NCBI GenBank assembly: GCA_031370625.1 | Contig: JANMQR010000093.1 | Coordinates: forward strand, 1-8,832 | Source of the DNA: UKL13-2 sp031370625 | GTDB lineage: Bacteria; Pseudomonadota; Gammaproteobacteria; Burkholderiales; Usitatibacteraceae | Length of the DNA stretch: 8,832 bases | Direction of reading: 5' to 3' | In this document: positions 1-7,415 of the stretch, piece after piece | Layout of the letters: every line of letters begins with the position of its first letter | How positions within the stretch are numbered: position 1 is the first letter of the stretch | Notes under the pieces: generated by a model | Told to the model about the DNA's origin: nothing | The model's database searches: none | What the model saw: only the letters and a program-made list of their open reading frames with translations | Position numbers and translations under genes: made by a program

Positions 1-2333
1 GTTTGCGTGTGAATGGGAAAGTGATTGAGATTGACGCGTTTCCGAAGCTCGACAAAAAGAAAAATCACTCGATTGAAGTGGTCGTGGATCGCCTGAAAAC
101 CACGCCGGAAATGAAGCAGCGGATTGCGGAATCGTTCGAGACTTGCTTGCGTTTAGGCGCGGGCAAGGCGGTTGCGGTGAATATGGATAACGAGAAAGAG
201 CATTTATTCTCGTCAAAATTTTCCTGCCCGTTATGCGATTTTTCGCTCTCCGAAATGGAGCCGCGCCTGTTTTCGTTTAACAATCCGATGGGTGCGTGCC
301 CGAGCTGCGATGGGCTCGGCAACATCACGTTTTTTGATCCGAAGCGGATTGTGTCGTATCCGGGCTTGTCGCTAGCCGGCGGCGCGATCAAGGGCTGGGA
401 CCGCCGCAATCAGTTTTATTTTCAAATATTGCTGGGTCTTGCAGCGCACTACAAATTTGATATCGATATGCCGTTCGATAAATTGTCGGCAGATGCGCAG
501 AATATTATTTTGTACGGCAGCGGCAAGCAGAAAATTCCGTTCAAATATCCGGGTGAACGTGGCCGCGCGATTGTCAAAGAAGAAACGTTTGAGGGCATTG
601 TACCGAGCTTTGAGCGGCGCTATCGCGAGACCGATTCGATGGCAGTACGTGAAGAGCTGGCGAAATATATTTCGAATAAAACCTGCCCCGATTGCGAAGG
701 CACACGCTTGCGCACCGAAGCGCGCAATGTAAAAGTGGGCGACAAGACGTTGCATGAAATTTCGGCCATGCCGTTGCGCGTTGCGCACAACTGGTTTGAA
801 ACAGTAAAGCTATCGACACAAAAAATGGCGATTGCGGATCGGATTTTGAAAGAGATTTCCGCGCGTTTGCAATTTCTGAATAACGTCGGCCTCGATTATT
901 TATCGCTGGTACGTTCAGCCGATACGCTGTCCGGTGGCGAGGCGCAACGCATTCGGCTGGCATCGCAAATTGGTTCGGGCTTGACCGGTGTGATGTATGT
1001 GCTGGATGAGCCTTCTATTGGCTTGCATCAGCGCGATAACGACCGTTTGCTGGAGACCTTAAAGCGTTTGCGCGATCTGGGAAATTCCGTGATTGTGGTT
1101 GAGCATGATGAAGACGCGATTAATGCAGCAGATTATGTGGTCGATATGGGGCCCGGCGCGGGCGTGCATGGCGGGCAGGTGGTCGCAGAAGGTACGCCAG
1201 ATGAAATTCGGCGTTCATCGCAATCGCTGACGGGGCAATATTTGTCGGGTAAAAAACAGATTGCCGTGCCGAAAAAACGGTTTAAGTTTGACGGTAAAAA
1301 ACGGTTGGTGATTAAAGGCGCGACCGGCAATAACCTGAAAAATGTGGAGCTGGATTTGCCGGTTGGCGCGCTGATTTGCATCACGGGCGTATCGGGTTCG
1401 GGTAAATCGACGCTGATAAACGACACGCTATACAAAGTCGTTTCGCATCATATTTACGCATCGAGTGATGAGCCTGCGCCGTTCGAGACTATTGAAGGCC
1501 TGGATCATTTCGATAAAGTAATTAACGTTGATCAGGCACCGATTGGTCGTACGCCACGTTCAAATCCAGCGACGTACACGGGGCTATTTACGCCGATTCG
1601 CGATTTGTTTGCATCAGTTCCTGAGTCGCGTGCGCGCGGCTATGGGCCGGGGCGTTTTTCGTTTAACGTCAAGGGTGGCCGTTGTGAAGCGTGTCAAGGC
1701 GATGGCGTAATCAAAGTGGAAATGCATTTCTTGCCTGATGTGTATGTGCCGTGCGATGTGTGTCATGGTAAACGCTATAACCGCGAAACGTTGGATGTGC
1801 ATTACAAGGGCAAGAACATCACCGAAGTGTTGGAGATGACGGTTGAGACGGCGTACGAATTTTTCAAACCGGTGCCGGTTGTCGCGAGGAAGCTGTCGAC
1901 GTTGCTGGATGTGGGTCTTGGGTATATTCGTTTGGGTCAGAGCGCAACGACGCTGTCAGGTGGCGAAGCGCAACGCGTAAAGTTGTCGTTAGAATTATCA
2001 AAACGCGACACGGGCCGCACGCTATTTATTCTGGATGAACCCACGACGGGCCTGCATTTTCACGATATCGATTTGCTGCTAAAAGTGATTCATCGTTTGC
2101 GCGACCAAGGCAATACGGTGGTGGTGATCGAACACAATCTGGACGTGATTAAAACGGCAGATTGGGTAATCGATCTGGGGCCCGAAGGGGGTGATGGCGG
2201 CGGACAGATTATTGCGCAGGGCACACCGGAAGATGTGGCGCAGGCACCGGGCAGTTTTACGGGACAATATTTGGCAAAGTCGCTGGGCGTTGCCGAGGCC
2301 CTGCCAAGGCGCGCAGCGAAAGCGGCGCGATAG
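1..2333 (+). CDS. uvrA: UvrA, excinuclease ABC subunit A (5' end missing)
   Basis: UvrA is the damage-sensing ABC-type ATPase of nucleotide excision repair; as a dimer it loads UvrB onto damaged DNA in the cytoplasm. The frame is open from the window edge, and the TTG at position 3 is an internal codon, not the start. By comparison with E. coli UvrA (about 940 residues), roughly 180 N-terminal residues, including the first Walker A, are outside the window. Numbering from base 3, the visible elements are: zinc module C75/C78/C99/C102; another CPDC pair at 228-231; first ABC signature LSGGE at 309-313 with Walker B VLDEPS at 333-338 and H368; second Walker A GVSGSGKST at 462-470; second zinc module C561/C564/C584/C587; second LSGGE at 651-655 with Walker B ILDEPT at 676-681 and H711. 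All these motifs look intact. The C-terminus ends in a short basic tail rich in Ala and Arg, then TAG. No terminator follows, so read-through into the glycerate kinase gene is possible. Confidence 0.98.
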   Translation, partial: LRVNGKVIEIDAFPKLDKKKNHSIEVVVDRLKTTPEMKQRIAESFETCLRLGAGKAVAVNMDNEKEHLFSSKFSCPLCDFSLSEMEPRLFSFNNPMGACPSCDGLGNITFFDPKRIVSYPGLSLAGGAIKGWDRRNQFYFQILLGLAAHYKFDIDMPFDKLSADAQNIILYGSGKQKIPFKYPGERGRAIVKEETFEGIVPSFERRYRETDSMAVREELAKYISNKTCPDCEGTRLRTEARNVKVGDKTLHEISAMPLRVAHNWFETVKLSTQKMAIADRILKEISARLQFLNNVGLDYLSLVRSADTLSGGEAQRIRLASQIGSGLTGVMYVLDEPSIGLHQRDNDRLLETLKRLRDLGNSVIVVEHDEDAINAADYVVDMGPGAGVHGGQVVAEGTPDEIRRSSQSLTGQYLSGKKQIAVPKKRFKFDGKKRLVIKGATGNNLKNVELDLPVGALICITGVSGSGKSTLINDTLYKVVSHHIYASSDEPAPFETIEGLDHFDKVINVDQAPIGRTPRSNPATYTGLFTPIRDLFASVPESRARGYGPGRFSFNVKGGRCEACQGDGVIKVEMHFLPDVYVPCDVCHGKRYNRETLDVHYKGKNITEVLEMTVETAYEFFKPVPVVARKLSTLLDVGLGYIRLGQSATTLSGGEAQRVKLSLELSKRDTGRTLFILDEPTTGLHFHDIDLLLKVIHRLRDQGNTVVVIEHNLDVIKTADWVIDLGPEGGDGGGQIIAQGTPEDVAQAPGSFTGQYLAKSLGVAEALPRRAAKAAR

Positions 2334-2370
2334 AAGTAATAGTTCATTTACTCAAAAAAAACAATCAATC

Positions 2371-3669
2371 ATGAATACTCGTGAACTTTTGTTGGACAGC
2401 TTTCGGGCTGCACTCACCGCAGCAGACCCATTACTGATCGTGCCCAAGCACTTGCCAGCACCACCAAAGGGCCGCACGATTGTGGTTGGTGCGGGCAAGG
2501 CGGCGGCGGCAATGGCGAAAGCGGTGGAGGACAATTGGCCGCTGGACGCGGCGCTAGAAGGCTTGGTGATTACGCGCTATGCACATGGCTATTCGGGCGA
2601 GGCGGCGTTAAAGAGAATCCGCGTGGTGGAAGCAGGACATCCGGTGCCAGATGCATCTGGTGAAACTGCCGCGAAAGAAATTTTGGCGCTCGCTGGCACC
2701 GCTGGACCAGATGACTTGGTGCTCGCGCTTATTTCGGGTGGGGGTTCGAGCTTGCTGTCGCTGCCGGTCGCCGATATTTCGATGGCCGATTTGAAAGCGG
2801 TGACGAAAGATTTGCTGGCATCCGGTGCGCCAATTCAAGAAATGAATGTGGTGCGCAAACATCTTTCCGCGATTCAGGGCGGTCGCCTTGCCGCAGTCGC
2901 GGGTGGGCGTGGCGCGAACGTGGTGGCGCTTATTATTTCGGACGTGACCGGCGACAAGGCGAGCGATATTGCTTCGGGGCCAACTTCGCACGATCCGTCC
3001 ACGTTTGACGAGGCGCTGGAAATTTTGAATCGTTATCGCATCACACCGCCGATTTCAATTGCGCGGCACTTATCGAAAGGCGCCAGTGGTGACGTGCCGG
3101 AAACGTATAAATTTGCAGATCGTATATTTCTGAACGTCGAGAATCGCGTGATCGCGAGCGGTCAAGCGAGCCTGGCGATGGCGGGCGCATTTTTTCAGCA
3201 GCGCGGTGTGACACCGATGATTTTAGGCGACGGCGTGACTGGCGAGGCGCGCGAAGTGGCGAAAGTTTACGCGGCGCTGGTAAAGCAAATTCGCTCGCAC
3301 AATCATCCGCTAAAGCCGCCAGTGGCGCTGATTTCTGGTGGCGAATGTACCGTGACATTACGCAACAACAATAAAGGGCGCGGCGGACGCTGCAGCGAAT
3401 TTTTGTTGTCACTTGCTGTAGAGCTGGACGGACTTGCTGATGTCTCTGCCATCGCCTGCGACACGGATGGCATCGATGGGAGTGAGGAAAATGCTGGCGC
3501 GATTTTGAGTGCGGATTCGCTTGAGCGTGCGCATGCAATACACGTTAACGCAAACGACCAGCTCGCCATGAATGACGCTTATGGTTTCTTTGAGCCGCTG
3601 AAAGATTTGGTGGTGACGGGTCCCACCCGAACCAATGTGAACGATTATCGGGTGATTCTGATCAGCTAA
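2371..3669 (+). CDS. gckA: Glycerate 2-kinase, MOFRL/DUF4147 family
   Basis: The 432-residue product matches the bacterial glycerate 2-kinase family (GckA/TtuD type), which makes 2-phosphoglycerate from D-glycerate and ATP and feeds glyoxylate, tartronate semialdehyde or serine-cycle carbon into glycolysis. Some databases call such proteins hydroxypyruvate reductase (TtuD). The N-terminal DUF4147 domain shows VGAGKAAAAMA at 39-49 with conserved Lys43, ISGGGSSLL at 121-129, NVVRKHLS at 159-166 and SDVTGD at 190-195. The C-terminal MOFRL domain shows ISGGE at 321-325, GRGGRCSEF at 336-344, DTDGIDG at 364-370 and TGPTRTNVNDYR at 416-427. Length and both domains are complete. The frame is open further upstream into uvrA, but the ATG at 2371 gives the N-terminus expected for the family. 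The 37-base gap after uvrA is A-rich and has no recognisable Shine-Dalgarno. The kinase activity is inferred from family membership; the physiological pathway cannot be told from this window. Confidence 0.93.
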   Translation: MNTRELLLDSFRAALTAADPLLIVPKHLPAPPKGRTIVVGAGKAAAAMAKAVEDNWPLDAALEGLVITRYAHGYSGEAALKRIRVVEAGHPVPDASGETAAKEILALAGTAGPDDLVLALISGGGSSLLSLPVADISMADLKAVTKDLLASGAPIQEMNVVRKHLSAIQGGRLAAVAGGRGANVVALIISDVTGDKASDIASGPTSHDPSTFDEALEILNRYRITPPISIARHLSKGASGDVPETYKFADRIFLNVENRVIASGQASLAMAGAFFQQRGVTPMILGDGVTGEAREVAKVYAALVKQIRSHNHPLKPPVALISGGECTVTLRNNNKGRGGRCSEFLLSLAVELDGLADVSAIACDTDGIDGSEENAGAILSADSLERAHAIHVNANDQLAMNDAYGFFEPLKDLVVTGPTRTNVNDYRVILIS

Positions 3670-3684
3670 GTCGCGATGCTGGCG

Positions 3685-4848
3685 TTAAAGTGTGTGCAAG
3701 CGATGTGCAGCCAGCTTTAAGGTTTCTTCTTTTTTCGCAAAGCAGAATCGTACAACGCGATTATCTTCGCCGTTGCTGTAAAACGCCGACAGCGGAATGG
3801 ACACAACACCATTTTCGCGCGCAATTTTCATGCTGAATTCAGACTCGGTCAGATGCGCATAGCCATCCATGTGCGCGTAGCTGGCGAGCACGAAATACGT
3901 TGCGGGTGAAGGCGAGAAAGCCAATTTGGTTTGCGAAACTTGCGCCAGAAAATAGTCACGCTTTGCCTGATAAAAAGCGGGAAGTGCCTCATGCGTGCGC
4001 AGCGCCATGTAGTGCGCCAGCGCATGTTGTGACGGCGTATGCACGGTGAAAACGATAAATTGATGTGCTTTGCGGAACTCTGTCATGAGTGCCTTCGGCG
4101 CGAGACAGTAGGCGATTTTCCAACCGGTAACGTGGTATGTTTTTCCGAATGAGGAAACAAAAAATGCTCGCTCTGCCAACTCAGGAAACCTAGCGACACT
4201 TTGATGCGGCACGCCATCGAACACCATGTGCTCATACACTTCATCGCTGATGAGAATGATGTTGGTTTCGCGCAAAATTGAGGCGAGCTCCAAAAGGTCG
4301 TCACGCGACCAGACGGTTGCGGTCGGATTGTGTGGCGTGTTGATGATGATCGCGCGGGTCTTGGTTGTGATGAGCGCGCGAATCTCTGAAAAGTCAGGGC
4401 GAAAATCAGGGAATTTAAGGCGGGCGTAAACAGGCGTTCCCCCGTTCATTCGGATCACTGGATCGTAGCTGTCGTAGACCGGCTCAAAGATAATTACTTC
4501 GTCACCCGCATGCACAATCGCAGTTAACGCTGTCTGGATCGCCTGTGTCGCGCCGGCCGTGATGGTAATCTCTTCGGCCGCGCTATATTTCGCACCGTAC
4601 ATCCGGCTGACTTTTTCAGCGACTGCCTCACGCAGCGCGGGCACGCCCGTCATCGGTGGATATTGATTGAGACCCACGCGAGTGGCGGCATCAAGCATAT
4701 CGAGCAATCTGGGATCGCAATCAAAATCAGGAAAACCTTGGCCTAAATTAACCGCACCGACCTCTTGTGCAAGCGCAGACATGACCGTGAAGATGGTGAT
4801 GCCGACGTGGGGTAGTTTTGATTTCAGGTTTGCGGGTGAAAACGACAT
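3685..4848 (-). CDS. ybdL: YbdL-like class I PLP aminotransferase (methionine-type)
   Basis: This 387-residue fold-type I PLP enzyme resembles E. coli YbdL closely along its whole length (for example SKLP near 10, TIFT..SALAQ at 18-28, NLGQGFPDFD at 34-43). YbdL prefers methionine and some aromatic amino acids as amino donors, and related enzymes act as kynurenine aminotransferases or C-S lyases. Visible active-site residues are Tyr125 (in EPVYDSY), Asn174 (in TPHNP), Asp202 and Tyr205 (in SDEVYE), the PLP lysine Lys236 (in SSFGKTYH) and the carboxylate-binding arginine Arg367 (in RVVRFCF). The start ATG fits the family N-terminus, but no Shine-Dalgarno is seen in front of it; the preceding bases are C-rich. 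It ends 15 bases from the oppositely directed glycerate kinase gene. It lies downstream of the rplQ terminator in the same direction, so it probably has its own promoter in the 4849-5149 spacer. Exact substrate is not determinable from sequence; a role in methionine salvage is possible but unproven. Confidence 0.93.
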   Translation of the reverse strand: MSFSPANLKSKLPHVGITIFTVMSALAQEVGAVNLGQGFPDFDCDPRLLDMLDAATRVGLNQYPPMTGVPALREAVAEKVSRMYGAKYSAAEEITITAGATQAIQTALTAIVHAGDEVIIFEPVYDSYDPVIRMNGGTPVYARLKFPDFRPDFSEIRALITTKTRAIIINTPHNPTATVWSRDDLLELASILRETNIILISDEVYEHMVFDGVPHQSVARFPELAERAFFVSSFGKTYHVTGWKIAYCLAPKALMTEFRKAHQFIVFTVHTPSQHALAHYMALRTHEALPAFYQAKRDYFLAQVSQTKLAFSPSPATYFVLASYAHMDGYAHLTESEFSMKIARENGVVSIPLSAFYSNGEDNRVVRFCFAKKEETLKLAAHRLHTL

Positions 4849-5149
4849 GGGGTCGGTGAATTGCGTGCGGTTATATAAAGAGTTGAGTTGAGATACGGCT
4901 CGAGATTGCTCTCAGACGTGAACATAGAATTGGTCATGCCCACTGCTGAGTTCAAATCGCTATACGCGAAGATTTTATCATTCGCAGTGGACACCAAAGA
5001 ACGGTGATCATCCTTTAGAAAAGTAGTGTGCCGGGAAGGCCGTGTTCACGAACTTGAAATGACAAACACTAGTATTGGCGCGCACTTTGGAGCATTTCTG
5101 CCCCAAGATGCTCACTGATATTAGGGTTTATAGAAAAAATTGGTGCAAT
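4849..5149. other. 301-base spacer with no recognisable gene
   Basis: Between the aminotransferase start and the rplQ terminator I find no gene in any frame that I can support; the longest open stretches either are short or run into the antisense of rplQ. It should hold the aminotransferase promoter. A weak -10-like TATAAC reads on the minus strand at 4870-4875, about 20 bases before the ATG, but I see no good -35 at the right distance. There is a small inverted repeat, GAGCAT at 5090-5095 and ATGCTC at 5108-5113, of doubtful meaning. No tRNA, no insertion sequence end pair and no riboswitch were recognised. Confidence 0.55.
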
Positions 5150-5150
5150 A

Positions 5151-5175
5151 AAAAAGCCGGGCAAGCCCGGCTTTT
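5151..5175 (-). terminator. Intrinsic terminator of the alpha operon
   Basis: A near-perfect palindrome, GCCGGGC-AA-GCCCGGC at 5156-5171, is extended by four A-T pairs to an 11-base-pair stem. In the minus-strand transcript it is followed at once by a run of six or more U residues. It starts 28 bases after the rplQ stop codon, so it ends the ribosomal transcript and insulates the aminotransferase gene. The other strand also has four U after the stem, so weak bidirectional activity is possible, but no plus-strand gene leads into it. Confidence 0.93.
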
Positions 5176-5202
5176 CAGTGAAACGAATTTTGCTTTTCCA
5201 GA

Positions 5203-5601
5203 TTATTCGCCAGTTGTCTCAGCGGCTGGAGCTTCGGTCGGCTCTGGACGATCCACCAATTCAACCAATGCCATCGGTGCGTTGTCGCCGTTACGGAAAC
5301 CAAATTTCAGGATACGCAAATAACCACCCTTGCGCTCTTTGTAACGTGGGCCGAGTTCAGCGAACAATTTCAACACCATGTCGCGATCACGCATGCGGTT
5401 GAACGCAAGACGCTTGTTGGCAAGTGTTGGCTCTTTACCAAGCGTGATGAGCGGCTCGGCAACGCGACGCAATTCTTTGGCTTTTGGCAACGTGGTCTTG
5501 ATGATCTCGTGCTGAAAAAGTGAATTGGTCATGTTGCGTAACATCGCTAAGCGATGCGAGCTGGTTTTATTTAATTTACGAAGACCGTGACGATGACGCA
5601 T
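5203..5601 (-). CDS. rplQ: 50S ribosomal protein L17
   Basis: L17 is a large-subunit protein near the peptide exit tunnel. The 132-residue sequence starts MRHRHGLRKLNKTSSHR, a hallmark of the family, followed by LFQHEIIKTTLPKAKELR at 28-45 and the conserved GGYLRILKFGFRNGD at 92-106. The last 16 or so residues form an acidic Pro/Ala/Glu-rich tail, making it slightly longer than E. coli L17 (127 residues). The ATG has a clear Shine-Dalgarno (AAGGA, 5609-5613) seven bases upstream. It is the last gene of the cluster; 127 untranslated bases separate it from rpoA, more than between the other genes, and the intrinsic terminator follows it. Confidence 0.98.
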   Translation of the reverse strand: MRHRHGLRKLNKTSSHRLAMLRNMTNSLFQHEIIKTTLPKAKELRRVAEPLITLGKEPTLANKRLAFNRMRDRDMVLKLFAELGPRYKERKGGYLRILKFGFRNGDNAPMALVELVDRPEPTEAPAAETTGE

Positions 5602-5714
5602 GATAATTTCCTTATAAAATCTTGGTCGTTTTGCTCTGCCAGCTTAAGCCAGCGAGCCAACCTTGTTATCGTTATGGGTTAATGAATTTGGAACGTTAAC
5701 TTTGGGTGGTGCAA

Positions 5715-5742
5715 TTATTTCGTGACACTTATTTTGTGACAC
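5715..5742 (-). repeat. 14-base tandem duplication across the rpoA stop codon
   Basis: In transcript direction the sequence reads GTGTCACAAAATAA directly followed by GTGTCACGAAATAA: two adjacent 14-base copies with one mismatch. The first copy (5729-5742) encodes the end of RpoA and contains its TAA stop; the second (5715-5728) is the start of the rpoA-rplQ spacer. Because 14 is not a multiple of three, the second copy is out of the rpoA frame. It looks like a small slippage or duplication event that left the protein unchanged. Confidence 0.9.
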
Positions 5743-6709
5743 CCGCAGCTGGCCAATTTTCAAGACGCATACCAAGCGTCAGGCCTTTGGTAGCGAGCAC
5801 TTCTTTGATTTCGTTGAGTGATTTGCGGCCCAGATTCGGCGTCTTGAGCAGTTCGTTTTCAGTGCGCTGAATCAGATCGCCGATGTAGTAAATATTTTCG
5901 GCTTTGAGACAGTTAGCGGAACGAACGGTGAGTTCAAGATCGTCAACCGGCTGCAACAGAATTGGATCAATCTGTGGCGCCTTGGCTTCTTCAGCTTGCA
6001 TCGGTGTGCCTTGCAAATCGGCAAACACGGACAGCTGCTCAACCAACACGCGAGCGGCATAGCGAACTGCTTCTTCCGGCTCAATCGCACCGTTGGTCTC
6101 GATATCCATCACCAAACGATCCAAGTCTGTACGCTGCTCTACGCGCGCGCTTTCGACTGCGTATGAGACGCGACGAACCGGGCTGTAGGATGCGTCAAGC
6201 AGGATGGAGCCGATGGTGCGATTGTCGTGATCAGCGCGACGTGCGGTAGCCGCAACGTAGCCACGGCCTTTTTCGACTTTGAGTTGCATATCGAGTTTGC
6301 CGCCAGCCGTGAGATGCGCAATCACATGATCAGGATTTAGAATTTCAACGTCGTGCGTTTGCTCAATATCAGCACCGGTCACAGCGCCCGCTGTTGCTTT
6401 TTTCAGCTTCAGCGTAACTTCGTTGCGGTTGTGCAACTTCATCACCAAACCTTTGAGGTTCAGCAAAATATCAACCACATCTTCTTGCACACCTTCAATG
6501 GTGGAATATTCGTGCAACACGCCGGCGATCTTGACTTCCGTCGGCGCGTACCCTGGCATGGAAGACAACAAGATGCGACGGAGCGCATTGCCGAGCGTAT
6601 GGCCGTAGCCGCGTTCGAAGGGCTCCATTACCACTTTGGCGTGCGCCGGCGAGATATTCTGCACGTCGATGATGCGCGGCTTTAGGAAAGTCGTAGCATT
6701 GCTTTGCAT
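5729..6709 (-). CDS. rpoA: DNA-directed RNA polymerase subunit alpha
   Basis: The alpha subunit dimerises to seed RNA polymerase assembly and contacts upstream promoter DNA and activators. The 326-residue product is full length. The N-terminal assembly domain (about 1-233) shows MEPFERGYGHTLGNALRR at 28-45, including the conserved Arg44/Arg45 pair, and a second conserved block around 196-223. A linker rich in Ala, Glu and Pro (about 234-247) leads to the C-terminal DNA-binding domain (about 248-320), with VDDLELTVRSANCLKAE at 255-271, in which Arg263 is the counterpart of E. coli Arg265, and TPNLGRKSL at 290-298. The ATG is preceded by an AGAGG Shine-Dalgarno about nine bases upstream. It lies 68 bases after rpsD, a gap that holds a strong hairpin, and its stop codon lies in a 14-base tandem duplication. 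Nothing in the protein looks unusual. Confidence 0.99.
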   Translation of the reverse strand: MQSNATTFLKPRIIDVQNISPAHAKVVMEPFERGYGHTLGNALRRILLSSMPGYAPTEVKIAGVLHEYSTIEGVQEDVVDILLNLKGLVMKLHNRNEVTLKLKKATAGAVTGADIEQTHDVEILNPDHVIAHLTAGGKLDMQLKVEKGRGYVAATARRADHDNRTIGSILLDASYSPVRRVSYAVESARVEQRTDLDRLVMDIETNGAIEPEEAVRYAARVLVEQLSVFADLQGTPMQAEEAKAPQIDPILLQPVDDLELTVRSANCLKAENIYYIGDLIQRTENELLKTPNLGRKSLNEIKEVLATKGLTLGMRLENWPAAGVTK

Positions 6710-6736
6710 TGACGGTGGCCTCTATTAAAAAGTGAA

Positions 6737-6763
6737 GGCGCACCACGTGTGACGTGGCGCGCC
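6737..6763 (-). promoter_or_regulatory. Long hairpin in the rpsD-rpoA spacer
   Basis: On the minus-strand transcript this reads as a 12-base-pair stem, GGCGCGCCACGU and ACGUGGUGCGCC, closed by a three-base CAC loop. The only non-Watson-Crick position is a G-U pair; on the opposite strand it would be an A-C mismatch, which favours an RNA-level role. The stem is followed by UUCAC and then five U residues, so it resembles a weak, displaced terminator or attenuator, and the rpoA Shine-Dalgarno comes a few bases later. A competing small hairpin (CCCG, six U, CGGG; 6762-6775) overlaps its 5' arm by two bases. Function is inferred: partial termination, mRNA stabilisation or processing, or translational control of rpoA. 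Confidence 0.75.
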
Positions 6764-6777
6764 CGAAAAAACGGGGA

Positions 6778-7398
6778 TTACTTTGAATACAATTCGACGA
6801 CGAGCTGCTCGTTAATATCGTTGGCGAATTCAGCGCGGTCTGGCAAACTTTTGAAAATAGCCGAAAACTTCTTGGTATCGACTTCAACCCAGCTTGGGAA
6901 ACCATGCGACTCAGCCAACTTCAATGCATCTTGAACGCGCAACTGCTTTTGTGCTTTTTCTTTTAATGACACCGTGTCACTTGGCTTCAACAGATACGAC
7001 GGAATATTTACCGGCTTACCGTTAACCAAAATGCCACAGTGGCTCACCAACTGTCGAGCCTCAGCGCGGGTTGAACCAAAACCCATGCGGTACACGCTGT
7101 TATCAAGACGCGACTCAAGTAGCTGCAACAGGTTTTCACCGGTCGCACCTTTACGACGCTCTGCTTCGGCAAAGTAAGTGCGGAATTGACGCTCCAGCAC
7201 GCCGTACATACGACGGATCTTTTGCTTTTCGCGCAATTGTGTACCGTATTCTGAAACACGGTTTTGCTTTGCGCCATGCTGGCCGGGACGCGATTCAAGT
7301 TTGCACTTTGAATCGAGTGGACGACGAGCACTCTTCAGGAATAGATCGGTGCCCTCACGACGGGAGAGCTTACATTTAGGACCAAGATAACGAGCCAC
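6778..7398 (-). CDS. rpsD: 30S ribosomal protein S4
   Basis: S4 is a primary 16S rRNA-binding protein that nucleates small-subunit assembly; in E. coli it also represses the alpha operon. The 206-residue length equals that of E. coli S4. The N-terminus MARYLGPKCKLSRREG is typical, Cys9 and Cys32 are present, and PGQHGAK lies at 39-45. The S4 RNA-binding domain runs from about residue 96 (ESRLDNSVYRMGF..) to about 160, with RQLVSHCGILVNGKPV at 119-134. The start codon is GTG, chosen because the encoded N-terminus fits the family and a good Shine-Dalgarno (GGGAG) lies eight bases upstream. It follows rpsK by 17 bases. The gene order rpsK-rpsD-rpoA is the classical alpha operon order. Confidence 0.99.
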   Translation of the reverse strand: MARYLGPKCKLSRREGTDLFLKSARRPLDSKCKLESRPGQHGAKQNRVSEYGTQLREKQKIRRMYGVLERQFRTYFAEAERRKGATGENLLQLLESRLDNSVYRMGFGSTRAEARQLVSHCGILVNGKPVNIPSYLLKPSDTVSLKEKAQKQLRVQDALKLAESHGFPSWVEVDTKKFSAIFKSLPDRAEFANDINEQLVVELYSK

Positions 7399-7406
7399 GT
7401 TTATAT

Positions 7407-7411
7407 CTCCC
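7407..7411 (-). promoter_or_regulatory. Ribosome binding site fixing the GTG start of rpsD
   Basis: GGGAG on the minus strand sits eight bases before the GTG start at 7396-7398 and five bases after the rpsK stop codon. It supports GTG rather than a downstream ATG as the rpsD start and fits close translational coupling to rpsK. Confidence 0.8.
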
Positions 7412-7415
7412 GCAA

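Noticed and set aside
3..5. TTG at position 3 as the start codon of uvrA
   Set aside because: The protein aligns with UvrA from about residue 180; the first Walker A is missing because the window begins inside the gene.
2191..2370. Extended N-terminus for the glycerate kinase, overlapping the end of uvrA
   Set aside because: The extra 60 residues are a shifted-frame reading of uvrA, rich in Arg and unlike the family; the ATG at 2371 gives the expected N-terminus.
3041..3538. 165-residue minus-strand open frame inside the glycerate kinase gene
   Set aside because: It is a shadow of a well-supported gene, has a composition unlike a real protein (Arg/Ser/His-rich) and shows no family motif.
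4980..5000. GTGGACACC sequence resembling ends of some IS3-type elements
   Set aside because: No matching inverted copy, no transposase remnant in any frame and no target duplication were seen nearby.
4951..5010. Short minus-strand frame of 19 codons beginning MITVLWCPL in the spacer
   Set aside because: It has an AAAGG sequence near its ATG but is very short, has no recognisable family and no conserved context; chance is the simpler explanation.
5075..5323. 82-codon plus-strand open frame near the end of rplQ
   Set aside because: It runs through the intrinsic terminator and then antisense to rplQ, with no recognisable domain and no good ribosome binding site.
5602..5728. Possible internal promoter for rplQ in the rpoA-rplQ spacer
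   Set aside because: TATAAG-like -10 candidates exist but no -35 at suitable spacing; the region is AT-rich enough to produce such matches by chance.
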